This document shows, one piece after another, positions 54,813 through 64,000 of a stretch of 64,000 nucleotides of DNA (positions within the stretch are counted from its first letter, which is position 1; each line of letters begins with the position of its first letter). The DNA comes from Dermacentor variabilis (Eukaryota; Arthropoda; Arachnida; Ixodida; Ixodidae), in assembly GCF_050947875.1 (NCBI RefSeq), contig NW_027460346.1, positions 5,646,000-5,709,999 of the forward strand. Direction: 5' to 3'. A program made the translations under genes and the position numbers. The notes beneath the pieces are model-generated. The model worked only from the letters and a program-made list of their open reading frames with translations, was not told the DNA's origin and made no database searches.

Positions 54813-55082
54813 AGATTTTCTTTTTTTTACCCGCCGTGGTTGCTCAGTGGCTATGGTGTTGGGCTGCTGAGCACGAGGTCGCGGGATCTAATCCCGGCCA
54901 CGGCGGCCGCGTTTCGATGGGGGCGAAATGCGAAAACACCCGTGTGCTTAGATTTAGGTGCACGTTAAAGAACCCCAGGTGGTCGAAATTTCTGGAGTCC
55001 TCCACTACGGCGTGTCTCATAATCAGAAAGTGGTTTTGGCACGTAAAACCCCACAAATTTTTTTTTAGATTTTCTTTTTTTT
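54813..55082 (+). mobile_element. Ruka-like SINE with perfect 16-bp TSD
   Basis: The SINE runs from 54831 (CCGCCGTGGTTGCTCAGTGG) to about 55066. AGATTTTCTTTTTTTT occurs at 54813-54828 and 55067-55082. The body is full length, with B box GGGATCTAATCCCGG (one change from the 48-kb copy). Confidence 0.95.
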
Positions 55083-56091
55083 TCCTAATCACATTTGTCT
55101 TCTAAACTCAGGTGCACCAGCATATTTTTCATGGAGTTTGCGTAATTCTAGATGCCTTGATATAACTTTTTGGTCAACACATATTTTTTGTGACTTTAAA
55201 TGGCTGGCTCTCGACACATCCTGTAGTTCCACGCACCAAATGGCCCAGCAAAACCACACTACTAACCTCCTGTAGTGTCCGTTTCTCAAAGTGCAGAAAG
55301 ACTAATCGGAGAAGGGAAAAGGGGGGGGGGGTCTGCAGTGCGCAGTTTGGTGTGTTATAAAGCGCGCATCTAAGTATTTGAAAGTAGAGCGCATTTGTTA
55401 GGCTCCTGTGTATTGTCTGCCTAGTTTATCGACAACCTACCCACATCTAGTTCCCTAGCAGTAACTGTTCCACACTTATTTCTTAGCAGACACCGTTTAC
55501 CGAATAACACAAATGCGCAAAATGGTTGGTGCTCGGACTTTCACCACCCATACAAAGGCGCAGAGAGCTCGTGTTCGTGCGCAACCTAGTTGTGCGAATT
55601 CTTCGCCGAATGTCAACAGTAAATGTCAGACCTTCGATGCGAACGTATAGTTCTCAGAAACTTGTGCGTTCTACATGGGGAATATGCAACGGTAAAATTT
55701 TTCGCCAAATTTCGGTAAACGTCCAAGGCTATTGCGGAGGTTGTGAGAATATGCAGAGGGTGACAATGCGAAGGTAGCACTCGACTCCATTGTAGACATG
55801 CATTTGTAACATGGTCTGTACTGTGCGTCTAAGCGAACAGCCGGTCCTGCCGTCACGTGATGTCACTGCTGAGCTTTGAGGCGTCTGAAGTTTTAAGGTC
55901 AGACCACACGTACGCTTGCCGACGCGCGCCAGCTCGCGTCTACGCGCCTGCGCATGCGCACACGGTGCGGGACAGTTCTTGCGCGTCGAAGCGTGGCACG
56001 AGAGCGGACGTCTGTTCTAGACAGATAACGGTGCTATGGCGAGGAATCTTACAACTGTTCGGAAAGCGAACGGTTCCCTTCGTCGCTTGCC
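55083..56091. other. Unassigned DNA upstream of LINE
   Basis: There is a G-run at about 55321-55330. The GC-rich part after 55890 has no recognised repeat ends. No gene is seen. Confidence 0.45.
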
Positions 56092-56629
56092 TCAGTAGAT
56101 GCGCCCCCCGCAGGGGCGTCTGCGTAAGCAGGTGTTTGGTGTGTTGCGACACCACGTACCCGAGCACACGAGGGTTGGACCCTCCCGCGTGTAGCCGTGC
56201 GCGGCTTAGCCGTGTCCGGGGAAAGGGGGATCCTGGAGGTTGAGCCGATGCCGGGTGTTCGGACCTTTAAGGCCCCCCGGCGGAGGCAACACGCCTCTTT
56301 GGCCTCTGCTTCACGTAGACGGCACCCCCGGACTGACCCACCCGGGGGAAATCGGTAGTTGCCTTTTCCTGTCTCTCTCTCCCTATTACCTTCGTCTTTC
56401 CCTTACTTTCCGCCTTTCCTGTCTCCTTCTCATTTCTTTATTACTTCCGACCTTCCTGGCAGCAAGGGTTAACCTTGTGTGAGTAGCCAACCTTGGTTAT
56501 GTCATATTGGGTTATAGTGGCAACGTACAGCTGGCGTTTGCAGGCCCTGTTTTTCAGGCCCTGCAGCGTCCCCTTGTTGGACTCCATGGTGGGTGGCTGG
56601 CGTTGCTGCCGAAAACTACACGTCCACAC

Positions 56630-57925
56630 ATGGCTACTTCCTTCCCTTCACTACCTGATCGCCCTCAGAAAAGAGGGCGCACCGATGAAGTCTTTCAATT
56701 TTTTGGCCGCCAAAAAGAATCGTTCCCGCGTTTCCATGTTATCCATTCTGCAAAACCAGATAAACCAGTAAGAACCATCTCACCCTTCCTTGTTTCGAAG
56801 TCATTGACTGAAGCCTTTGGTCCTGGATATAAGGCGTCGAGGATGGCAAGCGGGGATCTCCTCTTGGAGCTCCGCGATCAAAAACAATATGAAAAATTGT
56901 CAACACTAGTGTCATTTGGGGAAACCCAGATAATTATAACCCCGCACCGCACGATGAACACCACCCGTGGTGTTGTCTCTGACGATGACTTGATGGAGCT
57001 CACTGAGGCTGAACTCTTGGAGGGCTTCAGTGACCAGAATGTTATAAATGTTAAACGAATTAAGATGAGGCGAGATGGAAAAGAGATCAAGACGAAACAC
57101 CTGATACTCACTTTCGGCTCAAGTGTCCTTCCCGAGTCCATCGAGGCTGGTTATATCAAACTTCGTTTTCGACCATACGTTCCCAATCCTCTCAGATGCT
57201 TTAAGTGCCAACGTTTCGGCCACAGTTCACAGAACTGTCGAGGCCGGCTGACTTGTGCCAAGTGCAGTGACAATGAACATTCCTCCGAAACGTGCCAGAA
57301 CACCCCACATTGTGTCAACTGTGATGGCGAGCATGCCGCATACTCGCGCGCCTGCCCGTCCTGGAAAAAAGAAAAAGAAATTATGACCATAAAAGTAAAA
57401 GAAAATATCACTTTCAAAGAGGCACGGAGGCGGGTGTCATACCTGTCTAAGAGCAGCTTTGCCGATGTGGCGCGTAAGGGGGCAGCGTCACAACGGCCTC
57501 CGGCGGCTGTCCGACCCACAAGCAGTGAGTCGGCAGTTACGCCATCTGCCCCCGCGGCGGTCGCAGCTAGCGCTGCTCCGTCAACACAGCAGGGGGGACC
57601 ATCGACCCCGAAGGTGGGCGCAGCTGAGGGTGCCCCAATCTCCCCGGCCCCTCCCAGCGCTGGCAACAGCCGGCGCAGCCAAATCCCGCAGGGTGCCCCA
57701 TCGACCTCCGGGCTGGTGGGCGCAGGGGTCTTGCCCTCCAAGGCGGGACCCTCTCGGGAAACTTCTCGCTCGCAAGAGCAGGTGTCCGGCGCCTCACAAG
57801 AGGCAATGGACACTACACCTATCCTCAAGGCGCACCAGGCGCCTAAGGAGCGGCGAGGTTCCCTCGAACGCTTCAAAAAGAGCAAAACCCCGGTTACAGG
57901 GCCTCGAAAGGGCTCTGTAATCTAA
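56630..57925 (+). CDS. LINE ORF1 protein (zinc-knuckle RNA binder)
   Basis: 431 residues from Met 56630 (MATSFPSLPDRPQKRGRTDE). An upstream in-frame Met at 56507 adds 41 residues without charge or conservation, so the later start is preferred. Middle: TISPFLVSKSLTEAFGPGYK, LTEAELLEGFSDQNVINVKR and IKLRFRPYVPNPLRCFKCQR. Three Cys/His knuckles follow: CFKCQRFGHSSQNC, CAKCSDNEHSSETC and CVNCDGEHAAYSRAC. The C-terminus is Pro/Ala/Ser-rich and low in complexity. It would coat the element RNA. ORF2 begins 46 bases after its stop. A decayed relative lies at 51.8-52.7 kb. Confidence 0.9.
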   Translation: MATSFPSLPDRPQKRGRTDEVFQFFGRQKESFPRFHVIHSAKPDKPVRTISPFLVSKSLTEAFGPGYKASRMASGDLLLELRDQKQYEKLSTLVSFGETQIIITPHRTMNTTRGVVSDDDLMELTEAELLEGFSDQNVINVKRIKMRRDGKEIKTKHLILTFGSSVLPESIEAGYIKLRFRPYVPNPLRCFKCQRFGHSSQNCRGRLTCAKCSDNEHSSETCQNTPHCVNCDGEHAAYSRACPSWKKEKEIMTIKVKENITFKEARRRVSYLSKSSFADVARKGAASQRPPAAVRPTSSESAVTPSAPAAVAASAAPSTQQGGPSTPKVGAAEGAPISPAPPSAGNSRRSQIPQGAPSTSGLVGAGVLPSKAGPSRETSRSQEQVSGASQEAMDTTPILKAHQAPKERRGSLERFKKSKTPVTGPRKGSVI

Positions 57926-57971
57926 GGCATCACTTCCGTTTCCGTAAGCACAGCACCAATTTACTTTAAAA

Positions 57972-60900
57972 ATGGATACACAAATAATTCAGTGGAATGT
58001 CCGAGGTCTTCTTAGAAACCTTGATGATTTGCAAGAACTCATCCACAAACATAATCCAAAAGTGCTGTGTTTACAGGAAACACACTTAAAATCCAAACAC
58101 ACAAACTTTCTCCGTACGTATCTTACTTTTCGCAAAGATCGCGATGATTCCGTCGCATCATCGGGTGGTGTGGCGATTCTCACTCATAAAAGTATAGCAT
58201 GTCAACCTTTACAGCTACGAACGCCTCTTGAAGCAGTGGCGGTGCGAGCTGTTCTGCTAAACAAACTCACTATATGCTCGCTTTATATACCCCCACATCA
58301 CAAATTAACTAAACATGAATTTCAATCCTTTATAGATGAATTGCCAGAACCTTATCTGGTTCTTGGCGACTTCAATGCACACAACTACCTGTGGGGCGAC
58401 CCTCGTATAGATGCGCGAGGACGTCTTGTTGAACAGTTCCTTTTCTCTTCTGGTGCTTGTCTACTGAATAAGAAGGAAGCGACATACTATTCTCTTGCAA
58501 ACAGAACATTTTCTTCAATAGATCTTAGCCTAGTCTCTCCGTCACTACTGTCTGAACTTGAATGGGAAGTAAACGACAATCCTTACGGAAGCGACCACTT
58601 CCCTATACTACTAAGAACATATAAAGAAAAGGAATGTCTACCACAGGCTCCCAGGTGGAAAATAGATACAGCCGACTGGGAGAAATTCAGAACTCTCACC
58701 AGGATCTCATGGAATGACATGGCCTCTTTAGAAATTGATGCTGCCGTTCAATATTTTACAGCCTTCATTATAGATGCCGCATCAAAATGCATATCTGAAG
58801 TAAGTGGTTTCGCATGCAAACGGCGCGTCCCGTGGTGGAACGACGAGTTTAGGACCGCCCGTAAGAAACAAAACAAAGCGTGGGGGTTGCTACGCGCCTC
58901 TCCCACTGCGGAGAATCTTATTAACTTTAAAAAAGCAAAATCTGAAGGAAGGAGAACGCGCCGACAGGCCAGAAGAGAGAGCTGGCAGAAGTTTTTATCG
59001 GGTATCAACTCTTATACAGAGGAGGGGAAAGTCTGGAACAGGGTTAACAGGATAAAAGGACGACAAACTTATTCACTCCCCCTGGTAAACACTCAAGGCG
59101 ATACCCTGCTTGAACAAGCAGACTCACTTGGGGAGCACTTTCAGAGCGTGTCAAGTTCCAACAATTACTCAAAACCCTTTCTCAAATATAAACAAATAGA
59201 AGAACGCAAGCCACTCATAAGAAAGTGTCGGCAGAATGAACCGTACAACCGCCCCTTTAGTATTGCAGAGTTGAGAGCTGCCTTGAGCGCATGCAAGAGC
59301 TCTGCACCGGGATCTGACAGAATCATGTATGAAATGCTGAAAAACTTACACAATGACACGCAACTGACACTACTTACACTTTTCAACACTATCTGGCACG
59401 CAGGGTACCTTCCGACCGCATGGAAAGAAGCCATTGTGGTCCCTGTTTTAAAACAAGGGAAAGATCCTTCCTCAGTTGCAAGCTACCGCCCGATAGCCCT
59501 CACAAGCTGCATGTGTAAGGTATTTGAAAAAATGATAAATCAGCGACTGATCCATTTCCTTGAACAGAACAAAATGCTTGATCCCTATCAGTGTGGCTTC
59601 CGAGAAGGGCGCTCCACAACCGACCATCTTGTACGTATTGAAGGAAATATCCGGGACGCATTTATACATAAACAGTTCTTCCTCTCGATATTTCTCGATA
59701 TGGAAAAGGCGTATGACACCACGTGGCGATACGGGATCTTGCGAGACTTATCGGAAATGGGCATTCATGGTAATATCCTAAACCTCATAGAAAGCTATTT
59801 GTCCAATCGCACATTCCGTGTAAAAGTCGGCAATGTGCTGTCACGTCCTTTTACACAAGAAACTGGTGTACCCCAGGGAGGTGTGCTCAGTTGCACACTT
59901 TTTATTGTTAAAATGACAACGCTTCGTGCTTCCTTACCACCAGCCATTTTGTATTCCGTCTATGTGGACGACATTCAAATAGGCTTCAAATCCTGTAACC
60001 TCACAGTATGCGAGAGACAGGTACAGCATGGTTTGAACAAGGCGTCACGGTGGGCAGAGGAAAATGGTTTTAAAATCAATCCTCAAAAGAGTTCTTGTGT
60101 GCTGTTTACAAGGAAGAGAGGCCTTGTTCCGGATCCTTGCTTACAAATGTGTGGACAACAGATACCTGTAAACAAAGAGCACAAATTTCTAGGTGTTATA
60201 CTTGACAATAGACTCACTTTCGTCCCACACATTAAACAACTCAAAGAAAAGTGTCTGAAAACAATGAACTTAATGAAACTTCTATCCCAGACTACGTGGG
60301 GTAGTGACAGGAAGTGCCTAATGAATCTGTATAAGAGCCTCATCCGGTCACGATTAGATTATGGTGCCGTGGCATATAACTCTGCCGCCCCGAGTGCGCT
60401 AAAGATGCTAGACGCTGTTCACCATCTAGGTATCCGCTTAGCCACGGGCGCTTTCAGAACAAGCCCAATTGAAAGCTTATATGCCGAATCCAATGAATGG
60501 TCTCTCCACCTACAGAGATCATACATCAGCGTTACATATTTCCTTAAAGTACGCTCCAATCCTGAACATCCATGTTTTGATACCGTTACCGATATGACGT
60601 GCGCTACACTTTTCAGCAACCGTCCCTCCATAAGACAGCCTTTTTCGCTGCGTGTGAAGCAGCTTAGCAATGAAATGCATGTCCCACTCCTCGAGCATCG
60701 CTTAATGCGCACAATCAAGCTCTTACCTCCCTGGGAGTGGCAGGTGATACAATGTGACATATCCTTTATAAAAGTTACAAAGCACGCTCCTGAGGCCGAA
60801 ATCAGAATGCATTTCCGGGAACTTCAGTACAAACACTCCTGCGCTGATTTCTACACAGACGCTTCGAAGTCAAATGCCGGGGTATCCTATGCAGCAGTCG

Positions 60901-61688
60901 GCCCATCCTTCTCGGAATCCGATGTACTGCATCCCGAAACAAGCATCTTTACGGCCGAGGCCTACGCATTACTCTCTGCCGTGAAGCATATAAGAAGATC
61001 AAAACTTTCAAAAGCAGCGATCTATACAGACTCTCTAAGCGTCGTGAAGGCCTTAAAGTCACTCTACAAACATAAAAATCCCGTATTCAATGAACTGTAT
61101 TCGGCATTATGTCAAGCGTACTCATCTAACCAGAATATCATAATATGCTGGGTCCCTGGCCATAGGGGAATCGAAGGTAACGTTCTCGCGGACGAGATGG
61201 CCACGTCAATCACATCGCAAGCTGTTAACCCTACCGCTGATGTGCCTGTCACAGACCTGAGGCCTTTCGTACGAAATAAACTGCGAAGTCACTGGCAGTG
61301 CACGTGGGACGCGCAAACAAATAACAAACTGCACGTTATAAAGCCCCGGTTAGGTTTTTGGCCCTCCCCAACAAAATCTCGGCGAACAGAAGTCCTATTC
61401 TGTCGCCTCAGAATAGGACACACATTTGGGACCCACAACTTTTTACTCACGGGAAACGATCCTCCAACCTGTGGTAGATGCGGTGAGAGGCTGACCGTCC
61501 TCCATGTCCTCTTGGAGTGTCGGAAAGCCGAACCTGAAAGAAAGAAACATTTTCCGCTCGCATACCGTTATTACATCCCTCTGCACCCGGCTATGTTTCT
61601 TGGTCATGAACCGCTTTTTAACACCAAGGCAGTCCTCGACTTCTTAAAAGATGTAGTTCTACACGTCATAAGCCCATTAAATTCGTAG
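57972..61688 (+). CDS. LINE ORF2 (endonuclease, RT, RNase H)
   Basis: 1238 residues. The AP endonuclease at about 1-220 has IIQWNVRGL, LCLQETHLKS, LVLGDFNAHNYLWGD and YGSDHFPILL. RT at about 420-720 has YRPIALTSCMCKVFEKMINQ, CGFREGRSTTDHLVRIEGNI, FLDMEKAYDTTW, GVPQGGVLSCTLF and YVDDIQIGF (YVDD from residue 664). RNase H has FYTDASKSNAG (catalytic D963), FTAEAYALLSAV, IYTDSLSVVKAL and CWVPGHRGIEGNVLADEMA. The C-terminal Cys/His motif CGRCGERLTVLHVLLEC starts near residue 1167. The protein nicks target DNA and copies element RNA. No break was found and all named catalytic positions are intact. Confidence 0.95.
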   Translation: MDTQIIQWNVRGLLRNLDDLQELIHKHNPKVLCLQETHLKSKHTNFLRTYLTFRKDRDDSVASSGGVAILTHKSIACQPLQLRTPLEAVAVRAVLLNKLTICSLYIPPHHKLTKHEFQSFIDELPEPYLVLGDFNAHNYLWGDPRIDARGRLVEQFLFSSGACLLNKKEATYYSLANRTFSSIDLSLVSPSLLSELEWEVNDNPYGSDHFPILLRTYKEKECLPQAPRWKIDTADWEKFRTLTRISWNDMASLEIDAAVQYFTAFIIDAASKCISEVSGFACKRRVPWWNDEFRTARKKQNKAWGLLRASPTAENLINFKKAKSEGRRTRRQARRESWQKFLSGINSYTEEGKVWNRVNRIKGRQTYSLPLVNTQGDTLLEQADSLGEHFQSVSSSNNYSKPFLKYKQIEERKPLIRKCRQNEPYNRPFSIAELRAALSACKSSAPGSDRIMYEMLKNLHNDTQLTLLTLFNTIWHAGYLPTAWKEAIVVPVLKQGKDPSSVASYRPIALTSCMCKVFEKMINQRLIHFLEQNKMLDPYQCGFREGRSTTDHLVRIEGNIRDAFIHKQFFLSIFLDMEKAYDTTWRYGILRDLSEMGIHGNILNLIESYLSNRTFRVKVGNVLSRPFTQETGVPQGGVLSCTLFIVKMTTLRASLPPAILYSVYVDDIQIGFKSCNLTVCERQVQHGLNKASRWAEENGFKINPQKSSCVLFTRKRGLVPDPCLQMCGQQIPVNKEHKFLGVILDNRLTFVPHIKQLKEKCLKTMNLMKLLSQTTWGSDRKCLMNLYKSLIRSRLDYGAVAYNSAAPSALKMLDAVHHLGIRLATGAFRTSPIESLYAESNEWSLHLQRSYISVTYFLKVRSNPEHPCFDTVTDMTCATLFSNRPSIRQPFSLRVKQLSNEMHVPLLEHRLMRTIKLLPPWEWQVIQCDISFIKVTKHAPEAEIRMHFRELQYKHSCADFYTDASKSNAGVSYAAVGPSFSESDVLHPETSIFTAEAYALLSAVKHIRRSKLSKAAIYTDSLSVVKALKSLYKHKNPVFNELYSALCQAYSSNQNIIICWVPGHRGIEGNVLADEMATSITSQAVNPTADVPVTDLRPFVRNKLRSHWQCTWDAQTNNKLHVIKPRLGFWPSPTKSRRTEVLFCRLRIGHTFGTHNFLLTGNDPPTCGRCGERLTVLHVLLECRKAEPERKKHFPLAYRYYIPLHPAMFLGHEPLFNTKAVLDFLKDVVLHVISPLNS

Positions 61689-62215
61689 AGCATCCTCGCT
61701 CCAGAGGATGCCGCTGCGATAATTGTTTTAAATAGCACATGCCTCCAGGCCCTTGTGTTTCAAGGGCTCTAAGGAGGCATTAGTGCTCTAGCATATCTTA
61801 TATAACCTGATATATCTTTAGACATATCATTCTTTTTAATTGTCTTATTGTTCATAGTACACTTCATAAGCCATCGCCATAATCTTATTATACAGATTTT
61901 ACGCACTTTAGCGCTACCATTTTTAAGGCCCCTCTACAGCCACGGCACACCAACTTCATAGTACTCATGATTTCACTGCAAACAAATTAACACGGACATG
62001 GCGCTCTTTGGCCATATCTGGCCCTTGCGCCACTAAACCACACACATCATCATCATCAGTAGATGCGCCGCCCCCAAGGCGGAGGTGGGAGAAGGGGAGG
62101 GCACGGCCAATAAACGAGAAGGTGCCACCTCTGAAGTGCACGTCATCGTATTGCGTGCTTGTAGAACAGGGGGAAGAAGACGAAGTGACTGCGAGCCAGG
62201 ACACGTCGCGTCGAG

Positions 62216-63155
62216 CTCTGACATTAGGCAAATTAGGACCATCAATTACGTCAGCCGTGATAGTCACTGATTCGTTATCATTGTGCTCATCCCTTACTGC
62301 TTCTAGTGATTCTCGCGTAATGAGGACATTTCATTCATTGGTACCTGGTTACTTGAGAAGCGTGCGTTTGATTTGGGTGCCTGGTCAGAGAGGACTAAAT
62401 ATAAGTGAAATTGCAGACTCTAGCCAAGGCATCGATAAGTGGCCCGATTCTCCCTTACTGCCCTTTGACTGCTCTTGTTACTGCTGCTAGATTTCGCAGG
62501 AGTGTCATGCAGGCAGTTCCAGGCTCCACAATTACCAACTCTGTGGATTACCAACACCACCTATACCCTTGGCACAGAGATTTTTGCCGAACACAGAAAA
62601 TTGAAGTGTCCATCACGAAGCTGCGCTGCCGTGTACCTGCATCGAACCCTCCACAGGTCTGGTCTGGTCCCCTCACCATTATGCTCATTCTGTGGCGAAG
62701 CGGAGACAATAGACCCTTTCTTGTTGTCTTGCCGACGTTTTTCTATTATAAGAAAACTACTACTCGAAATCGCGCTTCGATCTATTGGTCTAACTTTATC
62801 AGTGCCTGTGACCCTATCTTTTGGAGCCTCCATTATAGGGTTCAGCCACAGAAATGTTTGCTTGACAATCCAAAATTACCTCATTGAAACCAATCGATTT
62901 CCGTGTTAGATTGATCGTTCTCCCTCCCAACCATAGCTTTCTTTTATTTCTTATGTATTATTATTATTATTTAAAATCCGGTTTTCATCTGATTATTTCC
63001 TTTTTTCTCCAAACACAAAACGTTTACTTTTAAACTCCAACGCTCAAATTGTTAACTCCCTTGTTATCATTAATATTTTATGCACCTAATTGAACCACCC
63101 GATTCTTGGCCAATCCCCCACTGTGGGTATGTGCCACGGTCACTCAGGACAACAA
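62216..63155 (+). mobile_element. LINE ORF2 C-terminus and 3' UTR (5'-truncated)
   Basis: RNase H pieces are KLGPSITSAVIVTDSLSLCS, LIWVPGQRGLNISEIADS. After a shift come ITKLRCR and RTLHRSGLVPSPLCSFCGEA, ETIDPFLLSCRRF and SIIGFSHRNVCLTIQNYLI. It ends in CTTGGCCAATCCCCCACTG and a CAACAACAACA tail. Same family as 10840-11250, 24785-25395 and 13925-14015. It begins at RNase H, so it is truncated, and it is frameshifted. Confidence 0.85.
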
Positions 63156-63528
63156 CAACAGCTCCCGCAATTTGCTCAAATTAAGTGTGATTTTTGCGAA
63201 ACCAGTGTCATCCCACCGCGGCATCACGTTTATGAAGATATGTGCTTCAAGACCATTTTCGACCCTGTGAGTTTATTTTGTGCACTACCGCGAGGACTGC
63301 CCCAGGCGGGCGCTATGTCGGCCAAGCCTAACGCCGTACTCGCTGACGAGATCGCCGCTCGGACGGACGCTGGGGCTTTCGCCGGCACAGAGACATCTGC
63401 CCAAGTCTTGCCAACGGCACTACAACAAATTACGAAGTGATCGGCCGAGAAATCGGCCCCTCGGAGGTTTCCGTCAGGAACGGGTGGTGCGACACCGCCC
63501 CACGAAGAACGACCAAGCCTAAGTCTAA

Positions 63529-64000
63529 CCTCAACGTGGCTGCCAACGTGGCAGAGCGAAAGCACCCAAGCCCGTGTCGGTCCGTAAAGAAATTATCAAG
63601 GCAAGCAGAATGCCCTTACTCCCGCAAAACGACACCAAAGTAGTAATTCGCATCCGCCGCGGACTGAACATCGCCAAAACCGGACACGTGGGAATTGTGC
63701 AGGCCATTCAAGAAGCAGCCGGACTCGAACCGACGCAGTGCGACGGGGACACGATTTGCCCCAACCTCAAACAGAACATTATGGTCGTGAGTTCCCCGCT
63801 ACCCGTGAACGTCAACGGATATTTGAAAATTCAGGGCGTCACCATTGCCGGGCAGACGTACAAGGCCTTCTCCTACCAGGCTGCACCGGACGACACGTGC
63901 AAGGGAGTCATTCGCAACATTCCGCTCCAACACGCAAGAAACGATAATCAGGTCCGTCGTCAAACCGAGAAACCCACTCGCACTGGCGGCGAAGCGCATT
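63529..64000 (+). CDS. LINE ORF1 fragment, runs off window
   Basis: An open frame of about 157 codons reaches the window end. It reads RKEIIKASRMPLLPQNDTKV, VIRIRRGLNIAKTGHVGIVQ, AIQEAAGLEPTQCDGDTICP and NLKQNIMVVSSPLPVNVNGY, then TYKAFSYQAAPDDTCKGVIR. The RRGLNIAKTG start, the N-x-VVSSP-type strand and A-APDDTCKGVIRN are features I associate with the gag-like ORF1 of another tick non-LTR family. A TAA at 63526 ends the frame upstream, where earlier coding-like sequence (MSAKPNAVLADEIAARTDAG, 63315) lies in another frame. The 5' part is therefore broken or the true start is internal (Met 63610). The knuckles would lie beyond 64000. Confidence 0.6.

Larger units (their letters stand above)
56106..62055 (+). 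mobile_element. Full-length I-type LINE with two intact ORFs
   Basis: About 5.95 kb with 5' UTR, ORF1, ORF2, 3' UTR and a (CAT)n tail at about 62044-62055. TCAGTAGATGCGCC occurs at 56092-56105 and 62056-62069 and is read as the target duplication. The string after the left copy pairs with part of it (CGCCCCCCGCAGGGGCG), so it could partly be the element's own 5' end. RNase H in ORF2 and CCHC knuckles in ORF1 place it in the I-type group. Both frames are free of stops, so this copy may be competent. Confidence 0.88.

Noticed and set aside
57151..57885. 244-residue - strand frame over LINE ORF1
   Set aside because: It is a shadow of the Pro/Ala-rich third of ORF1. It has no conserved motif, while the + strand has zinc knuckles.
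48690..64000. Further exons of the GGT-like gene
   Set aside because: I looked for the continuation (SGR-type sequence, the Thr nucleophile region) on the + strand and found none. CGGCCGC strings there belong to the SINE.

Overview
The window is animal nuclear DNA, most likely from a hard tick (Ixodidae, probably a metastriate genus). The clearest support is four sense-strand copies and one antisense copy of a tRNA-derived SINE that I recognise as Ruka-like. Its head is CCGCCGTGGTTGCTCAGTGG, followed by a GTTAAAGAACCCCAGGTGG body, and three copies have clean target-site duplications. Tick-type I, RTE and Penelope retroelements agree with this. There is no sign of bacterial gene organisation, operons or CRISPR. 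The genus cannot be fixed from the sequence alone.

Host gene content is sparse. One gene is well supported: two coding exons of a gamma-glutamyltransferase-like protein (YwrD-like glutathione hydrolase family) on the + strand at 32917-33010 and 47753-47906. The splice sites are good and the reading frame joins without loss. The 14.7-kb intron between them is filled with mobile DNA, and the rest of the gene lies beyond 64000. An LRR-type gene with a frameshift sits on the - strand at about 7.9-9.7 kb. Four THAP-type zinc-finger loci (11.7, 22.2, 39.3 and 43.5 kb) and two Myb/SANT-like fragments (6.8 and 26.5 kb) look transposon-derived.

Layout: 0.2-2.9 kb, decayed Ty3/gypsy pol on the - strand with a 195-bp LTR; 3-7 kb, low-information DNA with foldbacks; 7.5 kb, SINE; 7.9-9.7 kb, LRR pseudogene; 10.8-14.9 kb, LINE fragments, a THAP pseudogene and a MITE-like repeat; 15.2-22.1 kb, a complete LTR retrotransposon with LTRs that appear identical and one intact 1518-residue gag-pol frame; 22.2-32.7 kb, LINE, RTE, SINE, DNA-transposon and foldback fragments; 33.0-47.8 kb, the TE-packed intron (a TA-flanked TIR element split by an RTE, a TTAA-flanked THAP element, a Harbinger-like element carrying a hAT MITE, a Penelope-like element and an LTR-like sequence); 48-56 kb, mostly unassigned with two SINEs and a decayed LINE ORF1; 56.1-62.1 kb, a full-length two-ORF I-type LINE; 62.2-64 kb, two further LINE fragments.

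The most striking element is the 15.2-22.1 kb retrotransposon. Its pol order is protease-integrase-RT-RNase H, the reverse of ordinary Ty3/gypsy and the arrangement described for the Gmr1 group. The second is a TTAA-flanked TIR element carrying a THAP domain, which matches the Kolobok superfamily. The third is the layered nest in the GGT-like intron, where insertion order can be read directly from target duplications. Everything is read by eye, so distances, percent identities and family names need alignment to confirm.
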